NCBI RefSeq assembly: GCF_902459465.1
Contig: NC_047083.1
Coordinates: 8,423,526 to 8,487,525, forward strand
DNA length: 64,000 nt
Source of the DNA: Asterias rubens
Taxonomy: Eukaryota; Echinodermata; Asteroidea; Forcipulatida; Asteriidae
Direction of reading: 5' to 3'
Under the pieces are notes generated by a model. It saw nothing but the letters and a program-made list of their open reading frames with translations. It had not been told where the DNA came from and searched no databases. Shown here piece after piece: positions 31,301-64,000 of this stretch (position 1 is its first letter; each line of letters opens with the position of its first letter). Position numbers and translations under genes: made by a program.

Positions 31301-33292
31301 TCTGCCTGGTCCAATCTGCCCTGTTGTTAAAAAAACAAATTATGTGAACAGGACACTATTGGTAATTGTCAAAGACTAGTCTTCTCACTGGCTGTATCTC
31401 AACATGCATACTGTGAAAATTTGAGCTCAATTGGTCATCAAAGTTGCAAGATAATAATGAAAGAAAAAACACCCTCGTCACGCGAAGTTGTGTGCTTTCA
31501 GGTGCTTGATTTCGAGACATCAATTTCTAAATCTGAGGTCTCAAAATCAAATTTGTGGAAAATTACTTCTTTCTCAAAAACTACAACACTTCAGAGGGAG
31601 CCGTTTCTCACAATGTTTTATACTATCAACCTCTCCCCATTATTTGTTACCAAGTGAGGTTTTATGCTAATAATTATTTTGAGTAATTACCAATAGTGTC
31701 CACTGCCTTTAAATCATTATCCTTACCTCCACAGCTTTCATAGCGACTCGCTCGTTGGGGTAGCGAGATGCGAAGAAATTCTTGTCCCAGCCCATGGCTC
31801 CCCAGCTCTGAAGGACATCTTGTATGATTACAGGTCTTCAAAAAGAAAAAATGAATGGAAACTATTTCATTACTTATAATAATAATTTGGGGGGCCAATC
31901 ATCCTTACTTGCAGCTAAGAGCTGAGTTGCGAAGGACGCGGCTACAACGTGTTCGAGAAGCAGGCATGCAAGGGCGCCTTTGGCTGCCAGCCACATCAAC
32001 CCATTAAACCACGGAGCACAGCCAAGATCGAAAGTGTTTGATTTTTCCAGAGGGAGGAAAACCAGATGGTCGTGAAAACCCTCGCGGCACAGCAGAGAAC
32101 CAACGCACAACTCAACTCACATAATGACCCTGGCCGGGAATCAAACCGGGGTCACCTTGGTGAGAGGCGAGCGCTTTAGGCACACGCCAACCATGCCACC
32201 CACTAATTTTACTTACTTACCTAGCTGCTTCGGACTGGGTTTTCCTTGGTCCCCTTGAGACGACTGGTCTTTGAAAATTAACGAAGGTGTCCAGTGTCTT
32301 TTATCCTTTAGTAAGGAAGAGATTGGTGAAAACGATGGCTGGTCTTTGACAATTACCAAATGTTTCCAGTGCTTTATAAAGGAGCGCGTCACGTGGGGGT
32401 GTTTAAACGGTTGATAACGACCAGCTGGAGCTGTTTATAACCGGCTGGCTTCCGCGTGTTGGGCGCGCAAGAATATCACGCAGAACGCAATTCATAGCTA
32501 TTAGTAACAGCACGTAATCTAAGCGCGCGCGCGTACACACAAACAACGCGCATCAAACAGATTCTTCACGAAGTTTTTGAAAAAAATATTTCAATCCATG
32601 AATTTTCAATTGTTAAAGTGTCTATAACTGTATTTTTTTAGTGTTTTTTAACAAAAGGGCATTTATGAATGGGAATAAAAGAGTAGTGACTCGTTACGTT
32701 TAAAACATTGCAGGGTCGTTGCCGTTCGATAAAGGCCCTCTCACCTTCGGCTCGAGCCTTTCTCTCACGGCAACGACCCTGCCGGTTTTAAAGAGCCGTT
32801 TAAGAACTCGTCGCTACCCCTTTATTCCCTTATTTAAGTTTCAGTAAATGTCCCTTTTCCTGTTTACCTTTTACCATCATACAGTTGTCGGAACTCTTCC
32901 AGACTTAGATTACTCCGTCGCTCGATGACATCATCAAAATACCACCCACTGGACCAAGAATGCTGAAACTGCAAAGGATGTATCATCTTGACATACTCAT
33001 AGAACACTTGTACATCCCCATGCTTTAAACCGGCGATCGTCAGAACAGCAACCAGGCCGATGAAAATCCAGTGGGGGTAGTACTGAGGTTGGAATGCATT
33101 GTTTATCCTTCTGGCGCGGGAATGGCTTGCTCTAGGTGGCGTTGGGTTGTCAGAGTTCGGTGTGTTGCTGGTGGCTCTGACTTGTTGGTAGGTAGAGGCT
33201 GGCGGGGGGGTTGTTGTTGTGACATCTGCTGCATTAGAGTTTTTATTTTTGCGTCTCTTTCCAGATGGCATGGTGGTTTTGATTTTGTTCAT
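25311..33292 (-). CDS. JmjC-domain Fe(II)/2-oxoglutarate oxygenase with N-terminal membrane segment (8 exons, 436 aa)
   Basis: Exons in transcript order are 32868-33292, 31727-31835, 31171-31320, one of four copies of exon 4 (30286-30391 or the others listed separately), 27881-28022, 26768-26950, 25982-26069 and 25311-25418. Phases agree with one copy of exon 4, giving 1311 bases. Seen: a basic, Ser/Thr/Pro-rich N-terminus (1-70), one hydrophobic helix at about 74-89, then a cupin/JmjC fold with YDGKRPVII near 138, FLWGTRYSRSSLHID with the HxD ligands at 262/264 (Asp codon split G|AT across exons 4 and 5), GLKKWKLYPP at 277-286, and the distal ligand in PTGWFHQ (His350). Family: cupin_8/JmjC hydroxylases or lysyl demethylases. 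The substrate is unknown and I could not match it to one named vertebrate gene. The start ATG at 33292 is the first in the open frame; a second Met lies 7 codons in (residue 8). The protein is probably anchored with its catalytic domain on one membrane face. Confidence 0.9.
25571..25826. repeat. R8 MITE in JmjC intron 7
   Basis: GGGTGCAGTCGATTAGCTTC and GAAGCTAATCGAACGCACCC form the ends; ATT flanks both sides. A relative is at 29169-29353. Confidence 0.9.
26129..26650 (-). repeat. R6 foldback element filling JmjC intron 6
   Basis: Colinear, inverted, with 36270-36826: GGGAATCAATGTGTGGTGAA, CAACTAGTGGTTTAA, AGGCCTGGTTCT, GCTGTGAAATGGTAAGGC-type block, and ACCTTTTCGGTCAAAAA. It takes up most of the 698-base intron between exons 6 and 7. 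Confidence 0.85.
27033..27423 (+). repeat. tRNA-Leu-derived SINE, full-length reference copy
   Basis: The head has GTGGCCGAGTGGTTGAGAGC and TTTCGAATCCCAAGC. The body has CTTGTGTCCTTAAGCAAGAC, TTCGGATGGGACGTTAAACC, ATGTAAAAGAACCCAGTGCA and GTTCGCCCGGTGTTCC, and the tail ACTCAGCGCCTTGAGTACC ends in ATATTATTA. The body resembles conserved central domains of ancient metazoan SINEs (from memory, unchecked). It lies in JmjC intron 5 and abuts R1. Confidence 0.88.
27423..27809 (+). repeat. R1 element in JmjC intron 5
   Basis: Complete copy placed directly after the SINE tail and 71 bases before the end of exon 5. Confidence 0.92.
28328..28434. repeat. R4 MITE, shortened copy
   Basis: ATAGACCTTATGCATTGACT at the left and ATGACGTCATGTGCATAAGG at the right. 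Full copies are at 35106 and 54109. Confidence 0.88.
28744..29092 (-). repeat. SINE with partial tRNA head
   Basis: Reverse copy of the SINE at 27033. It starts with the ATATCGAAGTCTTATATAGC tail and ends near TCGAACCCACACTCTGCTGA, the box B region. It lies in JmjC intron 4. Confidence 0.9.
29169..29353. repeat. R8 MITE, second copy
   Basis: GGGTGCACTCGATTAGCTT at the left, GGGGAAGCTACTTGAACTCA at the right. Shorter and more diverged than 25571-25826. Confidence 0.88.
29506..29600 (-). pseudogene. Diverged fifth copy of JmjC exon 4
   Basis: The 3' part matches exon 4, including the SRSSLHI end and GTTAGT donor, but the first codons are replaced. The nearest upstream AG would put it in the wrong frame. 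It also has amino acid changes (Phe to Leu, Glu to Lys, Pro to Gln, Thr to Ile) not found in the four intact copies. I read it as an exon relic that is no longer usable in frame. Confidence 0.75.
29713..30391 (-). repeat. Tandem array of four intact copies of JmjC exon 4 (191-bp unit)
   Basis: The copies are A 30286-30391, B 30095-30200, C 29904-30009 and D 29713-29818. Each is 106 bases, follows a pyrimidine-rich acceptor ending CAG and precedes a GTTAGT donor, so the unit is 106 bases of exon plus 85 of intron. All four encode the same 35 residues, ending in SRSSLHI plus the G of the Asp codon, which is the iron-binding HxD region. The base differences I found between copies (for example CCA/CCG, TTA/TTG, TCA/TCG, ACC/ACT, CGA/AGG, TAC/TAT, TTT/TTC) are all silent. 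Because 106 is not a multiple of 3, joining two copies shifts the frame. Only one copy per transcript yields a full protein. Confidence 0.92.
30526..30670. repeat. R3-type foldback fragment in JmjC intron 3
   Basis: GGGGCCAATTTTATAGAGCTG at the left; inner GGCTGGTAACCTTGTTCTG matches the intron-8 copies in the PTGR1 genes. Confidence 0.75.
30660..31030. repeat. Short tandem-like ACTCACT / TTACTTATTCAG repeats
   Basis: Repeated phrases TTCAGTTACTTATTCAGT, CACTACACTCACTGA and GATCTCTTTTAT recur every 70-80 bases about five times in JmjC intron 3. Confidence 0.75.
31348..31713 (+). repeat. R1 element that makes up JmjC intron 2
   Basis: Intron 2 is 31321-31726 (406 bases) and about 366 of them are this R1 copy, leaving only short splice-site flanks. 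Confidence 0.92.
31873..32200 (-). repeat. Second SINE family, tRNA-like head, in JmjC intron 1
   Basis: On the minus strand GGTGGCATGGTTGGCGTGTG and GGTTTGATTCCCGGCCAG act as box A/B; about 240 bases of body follow, ending AATTATTATTATAAG. The 78-codon minus ORF at 31874-32110 is inside it and is not a gene. Confidence 0.8.
32375..32830. repeat. R6-related foldback remnant
   Basis: GCGCGTCACGTGGG matches R6. At the other end CAGGGTCGTTGCCGT and ACGGCAACGACCCTG form a strong hairpin (about 32711-32782). Confidence 0.7.
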
Positions 33293-33528
33293 GAACTGAA
33301 GTGAACCATTAGTGTTCGGTAACTAGAAATAAAAGAAATAAAAATAATTTCATATTGAAAGTTGAAACCTTCCAACATGTCCAATAAATACAGTAGAATG
33401 ATGGAATAGGCTAAACTGCCGGCATTACTGTGATAAGACCGATGATGATGTGTAAAGAGAACCATAACAGCCAAACAAGGTGGGGTTGGGTGCATGGGTT
33501 TGTTTGTACTGCTGACTTATGTTGAAAC

Positions 33529-33904
33529 TTAAAGGCAGTGGACACTATTGGTAAATACTCAAAATAATTATTAGCATTAAACCTTTCTTGGTGACGAGTA
33601 ATGGGGAGAGGTTGGTAAGTATAAAACATTGTGAGAAACAGCTCCCTCTGAAGTGCCATAGTTTTCGAGAAAGAAGGAATTTGTTTTCAAGAGCTCAGAT
33701 TTAGAACTTGAGGTCTCGAAATCAACCATCTAAACGCACACAACTTCGAGTGACAAGGGTGTTTTTTCTTTCATTATTATCTCGCAAGTTCGATAACCGA
33801 TTAAGCTCAAATTTTCACAGGTTTGTTATTTTATGGATATGTTGAGATACACCAACTGTGAAGGCTAGTCTTTGACAATTACCAATAGTGTCCACTGCCT
33901 TTAA
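33529..33904 (-). repeat. R1 element upstream of the JmjC gene
   Basis: Complete copy about 240 bases upstream of the JmjC start codon, in its presumed promoter or 5' UTR. Confidence 0.92.
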
Positions 33905-33927
33905 GGCTACTGACATTGTAAAACATC

Positions 33928-34122
33928 AATAGACCGATCCAGTAGGCTCCGCCCACAACGCACGTGTGAGCAAGAACACCTGGGGCTCTCCAATGCCTTT
34001 CTGCACAACTCTGCCGGGCGCGCCAAGATACGCGCACGCATGTCGGCCCTTATTTGTCGGACCTTCGTTGCGTTGTGATTGGTCAATACGCAATGGGGCG
34101 GAGCTTAATGGATCGGTCTATT
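33928..34122 (+). repeat. R5 MITE, second copy
   Basis: AATAGACCGATCCAGTAGGC to GATCGGTCTATT, inverted relative to 21404-21598, with the GC-rich middle conserved. Confidence 0.92.
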
Positions 34123-35105
34123 GTTTTAAAATGTCAAGAGATGAGTACAGAAATTATCAATATCATGATCCCTTTTATTTTAAAACTTTTCCCTTTATAA
34201 AAACCTTGTGGTGGGGCTAACTGAGCAATAGCCCAAAATGTAATGTTTTTCATTACAAAACAAAATGCACACAATGTAGCCCTTCCTCCCCTTGTAACGC
34301 CCAGACAGACCATGGACAGACAGCAAGCTGAGACACGTAGAATAACAGAGGGCAATGAATGAAGAGAGTGCTGAGTGAGTGAATTTCTCTGTTGTTAGTA
34401 GAACTGTAACTTTGTAAGTCAACTCAAAATCAATTACGGTATTTTATGTTCTCCAAGTTTTAAAACATTCCTTGGCCAAGGTCTAGCAATTCATCTAACA
34501 CCAACATAAACTAACAACTGTTTTTATATATTACCTTTTTCCACAGTCAATCAGCACAAAACATCTATCGAGACACAGACGCATACCAACCCGAATTCAC
34601 AATGATTTAGAGTGTGGGATTTTTAATAGCGCCACCATTTGGTAAATCATGTCCAACTTTGACAACAATTTTTGTCAACTCTCATTATTAAAAAAAAAAA
34701 AAAAAATCAGCCTCATTATCAAATCGCCGAGGAAAATTCTTTCTCGTGATTATTTTAAAGTTTTTGTTTTACAAAATCACCGCCTAAAGTACATTGCTCC
34801 GAAGTTTGATAAGATATAAAACTTAACATGGCTAGACAAAAGAAGAATGAGTTTGCAAAATTTGTGAATAACATTGTCATTATTGTTTGTTGCAGAGCAC
34901 TGATAAGCGAGTCTAATGTTATCATTTTTAGGTCAAAGTTTGAGAGCTGTGCATGTTTACAGAGGGTGCGGGGCACCCTAAAATTAATAATGTTGGTTCT
35001 CAATTTTGTTGTTCTCTCGTCACGCGTCACCAACGGAAATGAGTGAGGCAAATAACTGTTATTATGATCAGATCAAGTTCTAGTGTTTTTTGCAGGACAT
35101 TATAA

Positions 35106-35250
35106 ATAGACCTTATGCATTGACGTCATCCAGCCGCCATCTTTGAGGTCAAACGGTGACGAAACAATCGAAATGCACATAGATTGGCCAATGAACAACC
35201 TCCTTTTGACCTCAAGGCGAGGGCGCCGTACTGAAATGCATAAGGTCTAT
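35106..35250. repeat. R4 MITE upstream of PTGR1-1, with one TGACGTCA
   Basis: Left end ATAGACCTTATGCATTGACG, right end CTGAAATGCATAAGGTCTAT. The left arm holds TGACGTCA (35121-35128), the CREB/ATF consensus; the right-arm copy is deleted. Its right end lies about 130 bases before the exon 1 ATG. Confidence 0.9.
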
Positions 35251-35378
35251 TGTAAATTTTTGGTTGGACTATTATATTATTCTCACTGAAATTGACAATT
35301 CATTCTTGATAAAGTTGAGCAACCTGCCACATGCGTATTCGTTCAGTTCTCTGCTGTGCCGTAAATTCATTCCTCAAA

Positions 35379-50506
<15,128 letters not shown>

Positions 50507-50895
50507 TCTATTCTCGTGTGTTACTTTGAGAGTCCGTTGTGGTGCAAAAACACCGCCATGTTTGTGTTTGTAGCGCCCTCTGCTGGTGAAAGGTGTCAAG
50601 AATCATGCTTGTAGGTTTGACTATTGTCATTCAGATAAAATAAGTTATCTCATTTTTCGAAGAAAAAAAAATGTGCACTTTATCGATCAACTTGGAACTT
50701 GGGTTTTCATTAACACGTAAAGAGACGAAAGAATCTGGACGCTAGGTGACAACAGATTACTGTGCGCTATCAACAGACAAATCAGTTATAATCACAGAGA
50801 CATACTGTGGTTATAATTATACCTTTTAGAAACTACCCATTGCGCAAGCGTTAACTGTTTTTGAGAAAGAGGTAACATCTCACTCAATTATTAAA

Positions 50896-51110
50896 AGGCT
50901 ATAGTCTTCTCACTTAGTGGATCTCAACATATGCATAAAATAACAAACCGGTAAAAAGTTGTGAGATACCAATGAAAGAAAAAGCACCCTTGTCACACGA
51001 AGTTGTGTGCATTTAGAGGGTTGATTTCGAGACCTCAAATTCTAAAATTGAGCTCTCGAAATCAAATTCGTGGAAAATAACTTCTTTTTCGAAAACAAAG
51101 TTGGAAGGTT
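50896..51110 (+). repeat. R1 element, truncated, downstream of PTGR1-1
   Basis: Matches the 5' and middle part of the complete copy at 62670-63059; the right end is lost where the duplication stops. Confidence 0.85.
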
Positions 51111-51397
51111 CTAAAGTTTTTTGAATTAGTAATTGCCAAAATTTTGAGCAGACTAGGATGTCCACGCGACGCAGGAAGAATTACAATCTGTTAATGGACA
51201 CTCCCTAAAAGCATTACCGCAGTTACGCTTCTCATATCCAAATATTTGGGGGAAAGTGACAACATTTTCCATCACCGCTATACTTCAAAATTAAAATGTT
51301 CTCAGATGTGTTATACTTTCCAAAGCTGCTATATATACTTCTACTACGCAAGTTATCGACTCTGGAAGGACACGCGCAAACATACAGAACTTTTTAC

Positions 51398-52880
51398 TAA
51401 ACAAAACCAAAAACAGATTTGAAAAGCACATCTGTTTTGGGTTTATCTTACATCTTAATTATACCAAAACTTATCAAAGTTGGCCTGCAAGAGTCGTAAG
51501 CCAATACATTGGTGGTTTTTTTAATGTTTTTTTTTTATAGATTATTACCAACTTGAATAAAACTGCGGAAAATTCACGCGTCAAGAGAAAAGTCGAGAGA
51601 ATCAAGCTCATACCAAAATCTTCTTTTTAAAAGTTGGTTCAAAGTTTGGGGATTCGCAAACCCACGTCCGTCATAACTTTATTGTGGTGTGTGTAATAGA
51701 AATTAAAACACGCCAAAAGCATGCAACGCAGACAGTTCCATTACTGTGTCAAGTTTCAGACTTAACATCATTAGCCGAGAAAATTAAACTCACATCAAAC
51801 AAAATTACAAGAATTTGTCCATAAGAATTATGGTGGTTTGCACTAACACCATGTGTGTGTCTGCAGTTAGTGTAGATTCATAAAAATAATCTACACTTTC
51901 AACAATGGAGTGACGTCACAAAAATAGTTTAATGCCTGGTATTATTATTTGGTTCTTTAGCGAACTGTCTTCCTGTGTATTCTACTTAGGAGTAGATTTG
52001 GGGAGACTTCTCGGAAAGTAGAAAATCAAATGGGACCACTACTTTCGCTTATAGGGGATATATTTAATGACGATTATTTATCTTTAATGACCATTATTTA
52101 TCTTTATAAGCTTTGCTCGCTAGCGCCATGATCTAGATGGAATGGCGCTATATAAATCCCGCTATTATTATTATTATTATTATATTATAATATTAACTTT
52201 ACCCACGGTGTGAGTTGTTATTATTAGTCCCAACGTATGGACTAGCTTGCTCTAGTCATCATCAGAGACTAAAGTGTTAAGAGAGAAGTGGGCTTATTTA
52301 TAGGGGTTCGGAGGCTTCAGTGAACGTTCTGATTAGTTCTCCTGAAAAAAGACAGACTGTGGTTGGTTGTCGGTTTTTTTGGCTCAGGGCTATTGTTTGG
52401 GTTGCCCATTGTGTGAGAAAGCCCTGATGTCCGGGATCGGGGAGGTAGTTGTAGAGCACTTTGTTCACATTCAAAGAACTAAACACAGTGGGGCGATCGT
52501 GCCTTTTCTATCGACGCACCAAGGATGTGGAATCCTCTCCCTCAGAACATCAGGCAATCTTCTTCATTAGCAAATTTCAAAGCTTTGCTTTAATCTCATC
52601 TTTTTGGCTCTGTTTGTCATCGAAGTTGTAAGAGAACAATGAAAGAAAAATCACCCTTTAAAAGAAACAACAAGTAGGCTCTTGAATCCAAATTCGTTTT
52701 TCTGGGTCATTATCAAAGTATGACCCTACTTTTAATCTCAATTGTAAATAAGAAAAACATTAGCGACAGCGAAGTATATTTTTTTCAAAATAAAAAAATA
52801 ATACACAATTAATTATTTACATACATTAGCATGTCATTAAAATTAAATTAACCTTGTTCAGCAGCAGAACTTTGAAAAAA
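51398..52880. repeat. Dispersed element, copy 2
   Basis: Partner of 15679-17495. A run of ATT repeats and TCTTTAATGACGATTATTTA-type duplication near 52070-52190 is private to this copy. Confidence 0.8.
52226..52265 (-). other. Degenerate hammerhead-like motif, second copy
   Basis: CTGATGA, helix GACTAG..CTAGTC, then CATACGTTGGGACT on the minus strand. Same layout as 16310-16349 with a further change in the AAAC part. Confidence 0.4.
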
Positions 52881-53148
52881 ATTTCCCTGGAACCGAACAA
52901 ATAATCATAAAGCATTACTTTAGTGAAATTAAATAATGACCGCCATAAAGTTGTACATAGAGTGTAACCAAATCTTAAGTGTGGCATGAGCCCTTCTTTA
53001 TTTGAGAGTCTGTTTGTCTAAAAGAAAACATCCCTTATTTTATTCTAAAAGCTTGACTAGTTAAATATTGACTATACAATTTGTGTAGTTATATTTTCTG
53101 TGAAATATTTCCCTCTGAAATAAAGTTCTATTTTCTGAGAAAGCTATA

Positions 53149-53573
53149 TGTGACCCACTTTGTGAAAATGAGTCACATGTTGCCCAATGCAATACTAAGT
53201 TATGTGGAAAATGTATAAAAAAATAATAAAAATCCTTTTTTTCTTTTTAAGATCTTTAGTTGCATGGTTAACCTTTAGAAAACTTGTTCTAGGCAATAAA
53301 GCAATGAATAAAACAATTTTGTGATCATAATTATGTCTAATTTGTATCCTTTTGCACACAATGGTAGTTTAAAATATCATTTTACTTGTAATTCGTTTTT
53401 CACCAAAAATGGTGTAGGGGCAACTTTCGAACGGGAGTAACTCAGCAACGCGATACACCCCAAAGCTTAGACACATAACAAATTACTGTTGCTGATGTGT
53501 TCTTTCCAGCCATGCTTATAACTCAATTCCTGAAATTGCCTACATCTGACTCATTTTCACAGAGCGGGTCACA
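53149..53573. repeat. MITE with ~27-bp terminal inverted repeats at the duplication edge
   Basis: TGTGACCCACTTTGTGAAAA and TTTTCACAGAGCGGGTCACA form the ends. Its last base is where homology to 34602 begins. Confidence 0.9.
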
Positions 53574-54108
53574 TGATTTAGAGTGTGGGATTTTTAATAG
53601 CGCCACGCTTTGGTGAATCATGTCCAACTTTGACAACAATTTTTGTCAACTCCCATTATTAAAAAAAAAATTAAATCAGCCTCATTATCAAATCGCCGAG
53701 GAAAATTCTTTCTCGTGATTATTTTAAAGTTTTTGTTTTACAAAATCACCGCCAAAAGTACATCGCTCCGAAGTTTGATAAGATATAAAACTTAACATGG
53801 CTAGAAAAAAGAAGAATGAGTTTGCAAAATTTGTGAATAACATTATTGTTTGTTGAGCACTGATAAGCGAGTCTAATGTTATCATTTTAAGGTCAAAGTT
53901 TGAGAGCTGTGCGTGTTTAAAGAGGGTGCGGGGCACCCTTAAAATAATGTTGGTTCTCAATTTTGTTTTCCTCTCGTCACGCGTCACCAACGGAAAATGA
54001 GTGAGGCATATAATTGTTATTATGGGTGGAGGAAAGGGGGGGAGGGGGTCAGCTTTCAAGACAACAATATTTTCAGATCAAGTTCTAGTGTTTTTTGCAG
54101 GACATATA

Positions 54109-54264
54109 AATAGACCTTATGCATTGACGTCATCCAGCCGCCATCTTTGAGGTCAAACGGTGACGAAACAATCGAAATGCACATATATTGGCCAATGAAC
54201 AACCTCCTTTTGACCTCAAGGCGAGGGTGCCGTACTGAAATGACGTCATGTGCATAAGGTCTAT
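54109..54264. repeat. R4 MITE upstream of PTGR1-2, with two TGACGTCA
   Basis: Full element with TGACGTCA at 54125-54132 and 54241-54248. It corresponds to the 35106 copy, so it was present before the gene duplication. Confidence 0.92.
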
Positions 54265-54579
54265 TGTAAAGTTTTGGTTGGACTATACATGTATATATTA
54301 TTCTGGAAGTTGGACAACTTTTCACAGACAGACTGGAAGAGGAGAGGAGTGCCCCTTTTAAAACCAATCAACGCATTGTTATATCATGGAGGTTAAAGGG
54401 GACAAATATGGAGGGGGTGCCCCTTTAAAACCACAGTCCACTTTGTTAAGGGGAGACCGGCGAATCTGTTATATAAGAGGATCTCACTGAAATTGACAAT
54501 TCATTCTTGATAAAGTTGAGCCACCTGCCACATGCGTATTCGTTCAGTTCTCTGCTGTGCCGTAAATTCATTCCTCAAA

Positions 54580-62130
<7,551 letters not shown>

Positions 62131-62669
62131 TCTATTCTCGTGTGTTACTTTGAGAGTCCGTTGTGGTGCAAAAACACCGCCATGTTTGTGTTTGTAGCGC
62201 CCTCTGCTGGTGAAAGGTGTCAAGAATCATGCTTGTCGTTTTGACTATTGTCATTCAGATAATTAAGTAATCTCATTTTTCGATAAAAACAAAGTGTATT
62301 TTATCGATCAACTTTCATTAAAAACAACTTACAAATGCTGCACTCTTTGGAACTTGGGTATTCATTAACACTAAATTTAAATCCGATATAACGGCTCGTA
62401 AAGAGACGAAAGAATCTGCACGCTTGGTGACAACAGATTGCTGGGCGCTATCAACCGGATAAATCGGTTATAATTTTATAAAAAAACTGTGCATTTCGGC
62501 TTTCTCATTGCAGTGTTTTAATAAATAAACCATGAATAATAATAATCACAGACATACTGCATGTGGTTTTAATTATACCTTTTAGAAAATACCCATTGCG
62601 CATGCGCAAGCGTTTACTGTTTTTGAGAAAGAGGTAACATCTCACTCAATTATTCAGGCCTGAATTCTT

Positions 62670-63059
62670 TTAAAGATAGTGAACACTATTGGTAATTGTC
62701 AAAGACTAGTCTTCTCACTTAGTGGATCTCAACATAATATGCATAAAATAACAAACCGGTGAAAATTTGAGCTGAATTGGTCGTCGAAGTTGTGAGATAA
62801 CAATGAAAGAAAAAGCACCCTTGTCACACGAAGTTGTGTGCATTTAGAGGGTTGATTTCGAGACCTCAAATTCTAAACTTGAGGTCTCGAAATCAAATTC
62901 GTGGAAAATAACTTCTTTCTCGAAAACTACGCCACTTCAGAAGGAGCCGTTTCTCACAATGTTTTATACCATCAACCTCTCCCCATAACTCGTCACCAAG
63001 AAAGGTTTTATGCTAATAATTGTTTTGAGTAATTACCAATAGTGTCCACTGCCTTTAAA
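62670..63059 (+). repeat. R1 element, full copy, downstream of PTGR1-2
   Basis: Complete and well conserved, with the inner palindrome TTCGAGACCTCAAATT / CTTGAGGTCTCGAA. Confidence 0.92.
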
Positions 63060-63700
63060 TATTTTCTTTAGAACAAAGACCGAAGTCTCTGTTCAGGTAA
63101 CCATTATGTATAGTAACTCAAACTTCATCTATAGGTGTTTATCGTTGTGTGTTATATTGTGAAAGTATATCGGATGAATAAAATGAAAACCAAAAATTAT
63201 GTAAACCGCAATTTGTTAATAACACAAATGAAATTATTTTATACCACTTAAACAGAAAGGGTGGAGCTAACAAAATAGTCGCATACATCGTGGTGTGTCA
63301 TCACCATACTTGATTGACAAAATTTTGTATAAAGATTTAGGATTAATCCGTTGTGTGACTAGACTCGGGAGAAAATAGTGGAAACCAGTCACAATTTATA
63401 GCAAGTAAATGATAATAGGCATGTTAAGCCCTCGATTTCGTTTGACTCCAGCCAAACACTGTGACTTCAATCCTCTTTTTTATATACCGAAATTGCTCGG
63501 CACCGTTACTATAACCTATGTGTACATGCAAACCGCCCTCTGTTGAAAAAACACTATACGTCATGTTTCGCCGGGCAAAAAGACACGTTGTCATGGTAAG
63601 ATTATACACTTTCTAGCTGGCTGCCAAAACACAAAGGTTTTGCCCGGCGGTATGCGCGCGAATCTTTCGTGTGACGTCAGAGGTCACATCGTCTATAGTA
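63060..63700. other. No gene recognised
   Basis: AT-rich intergenic DNA; a short minus ORF at 63424-63609 has no recognisable features. Confidence 0.4.
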
Positions 63701-63870
63701 GATAGCCCTTAACTTGTGGATGGACAAGTCGTTAAATCGGTCCCACGCGGTGAGGATCGGGGAGCCAGCAGTTCGCGCGAGAGCAGTGATCTCGCGAGAG
63801 CACCGCCACAACTCGAGTATCTCACCGCGTGTGATCGATTTAACGACTTGTCCACAAGTCTAAGATAGCC
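63701..63870. repeat. GC-rich foldback element
   Basis: AACTTGTGGATGGACAAGTC and GTTAAATCGGTCCCACGCGG pair with the right arm CCGCGTGTGATCGATTTAAC and GACTTGTCCACAAGT; the middle has CGCGCGAGAG / TCTCGCGAGAG. Confidence 0.9.
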
Positions 63871-64000
63871 CCAGCGTAAACACTATGCTTCTTCATGAAA
63901 GATAGTAGGTGTAGTTGTGCGAAAAAACAATTGCACACTATGGAGACAAAACATTTAAAGAGCGACTCGAAACAAGCCTTACGGGTGTCTTCAATATAGT

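Noticed and set aside
31874-32110. 78-codon minus ORF in JmjC intron 1
   Set aside because: Lies inside a tRNA-derived SINE; not a gene.

Overview
The window is intron-rich, repeat-rich animal nuclear DNA. I infer a marine deuterostome invertebrate, most likely an echinoderm. The basis is a BAX-like gene, spliced PTGR1-like genes, and dense short foldback elements and tRNA-derived SINEs. The species cannot be fixed from the sequence alone. No bacterial, phage or CRISPR features were seen. Long ORFs are rare because the genes are split into exons of 34-425 bases, so the genes were rebuilt by joining exons through GT/AG splice sites and checking phase.

Layout. 0-11 kb: no convincing gene; palindromes, foldback elements, a 5-unit tRNA-Leu-like SINE array and short tandem repeats. 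11.4-13.5 kb (minus): decayed cathepsin-D-like pseudogene with a duplicated, frameshifted exon. 15.7-17.5 kb: a dispersed repeat that recurs at 51.4-52.9 kb. 18-19 kb: a tandem array and G-rich tracts. 19.2-22.3 kb (minus): complete 5-exon BAX-like apoptosis gene whose intron 3 carries nine tandem tRNA-Leu-like units. 25.3-33.3 kb (minus): 8-exon JmjC-type Fe(II)/2-oxoglutarate oxygenase with an N-terminal membrane segment. Its iron-ligand exon is present in four intact tandem copies plus one relic. 35.4-50.5 kb and 54.6-62.1 kb (plus): two tandem PTGR1-like oxidoreductase genes, nine exons and 328 residues each, made by a recent segmental duplication. Intron 1 of the first holds about 9.5 kb of extra repeats and a 500-N assembly gap. 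62.9-64 kb: repeats only.

The genes do not form an obvious pathway. BAX acts at the mitochondrial outer membrane, the JmjC protein is a putative membrane-anchored hydroxylase or demethylase of unknown substrate, and PTGR1 proteins reduce alpha,beta-unsaturated ketones and aldehydes with NADPH. The JmjC gene and PTGR1-1 are divergently arranged, 2.1 kb apart.

The strongest unusual signal is the JmjC exon array at 29.5-30.4 kb. The four 106-base copies differ only at synonymous sites. Each is phase 0 to phase 1, so only one can be included per transcript without a frameshift. Other points of note are a His in place of the near-invariant BH3 Asp in the BAX-like protein, replacement changes between the PTGR1 paralogs confined to exons 7-8, and a foldback element carrying TGACGTCA upstream of both PTGR1 first exons.
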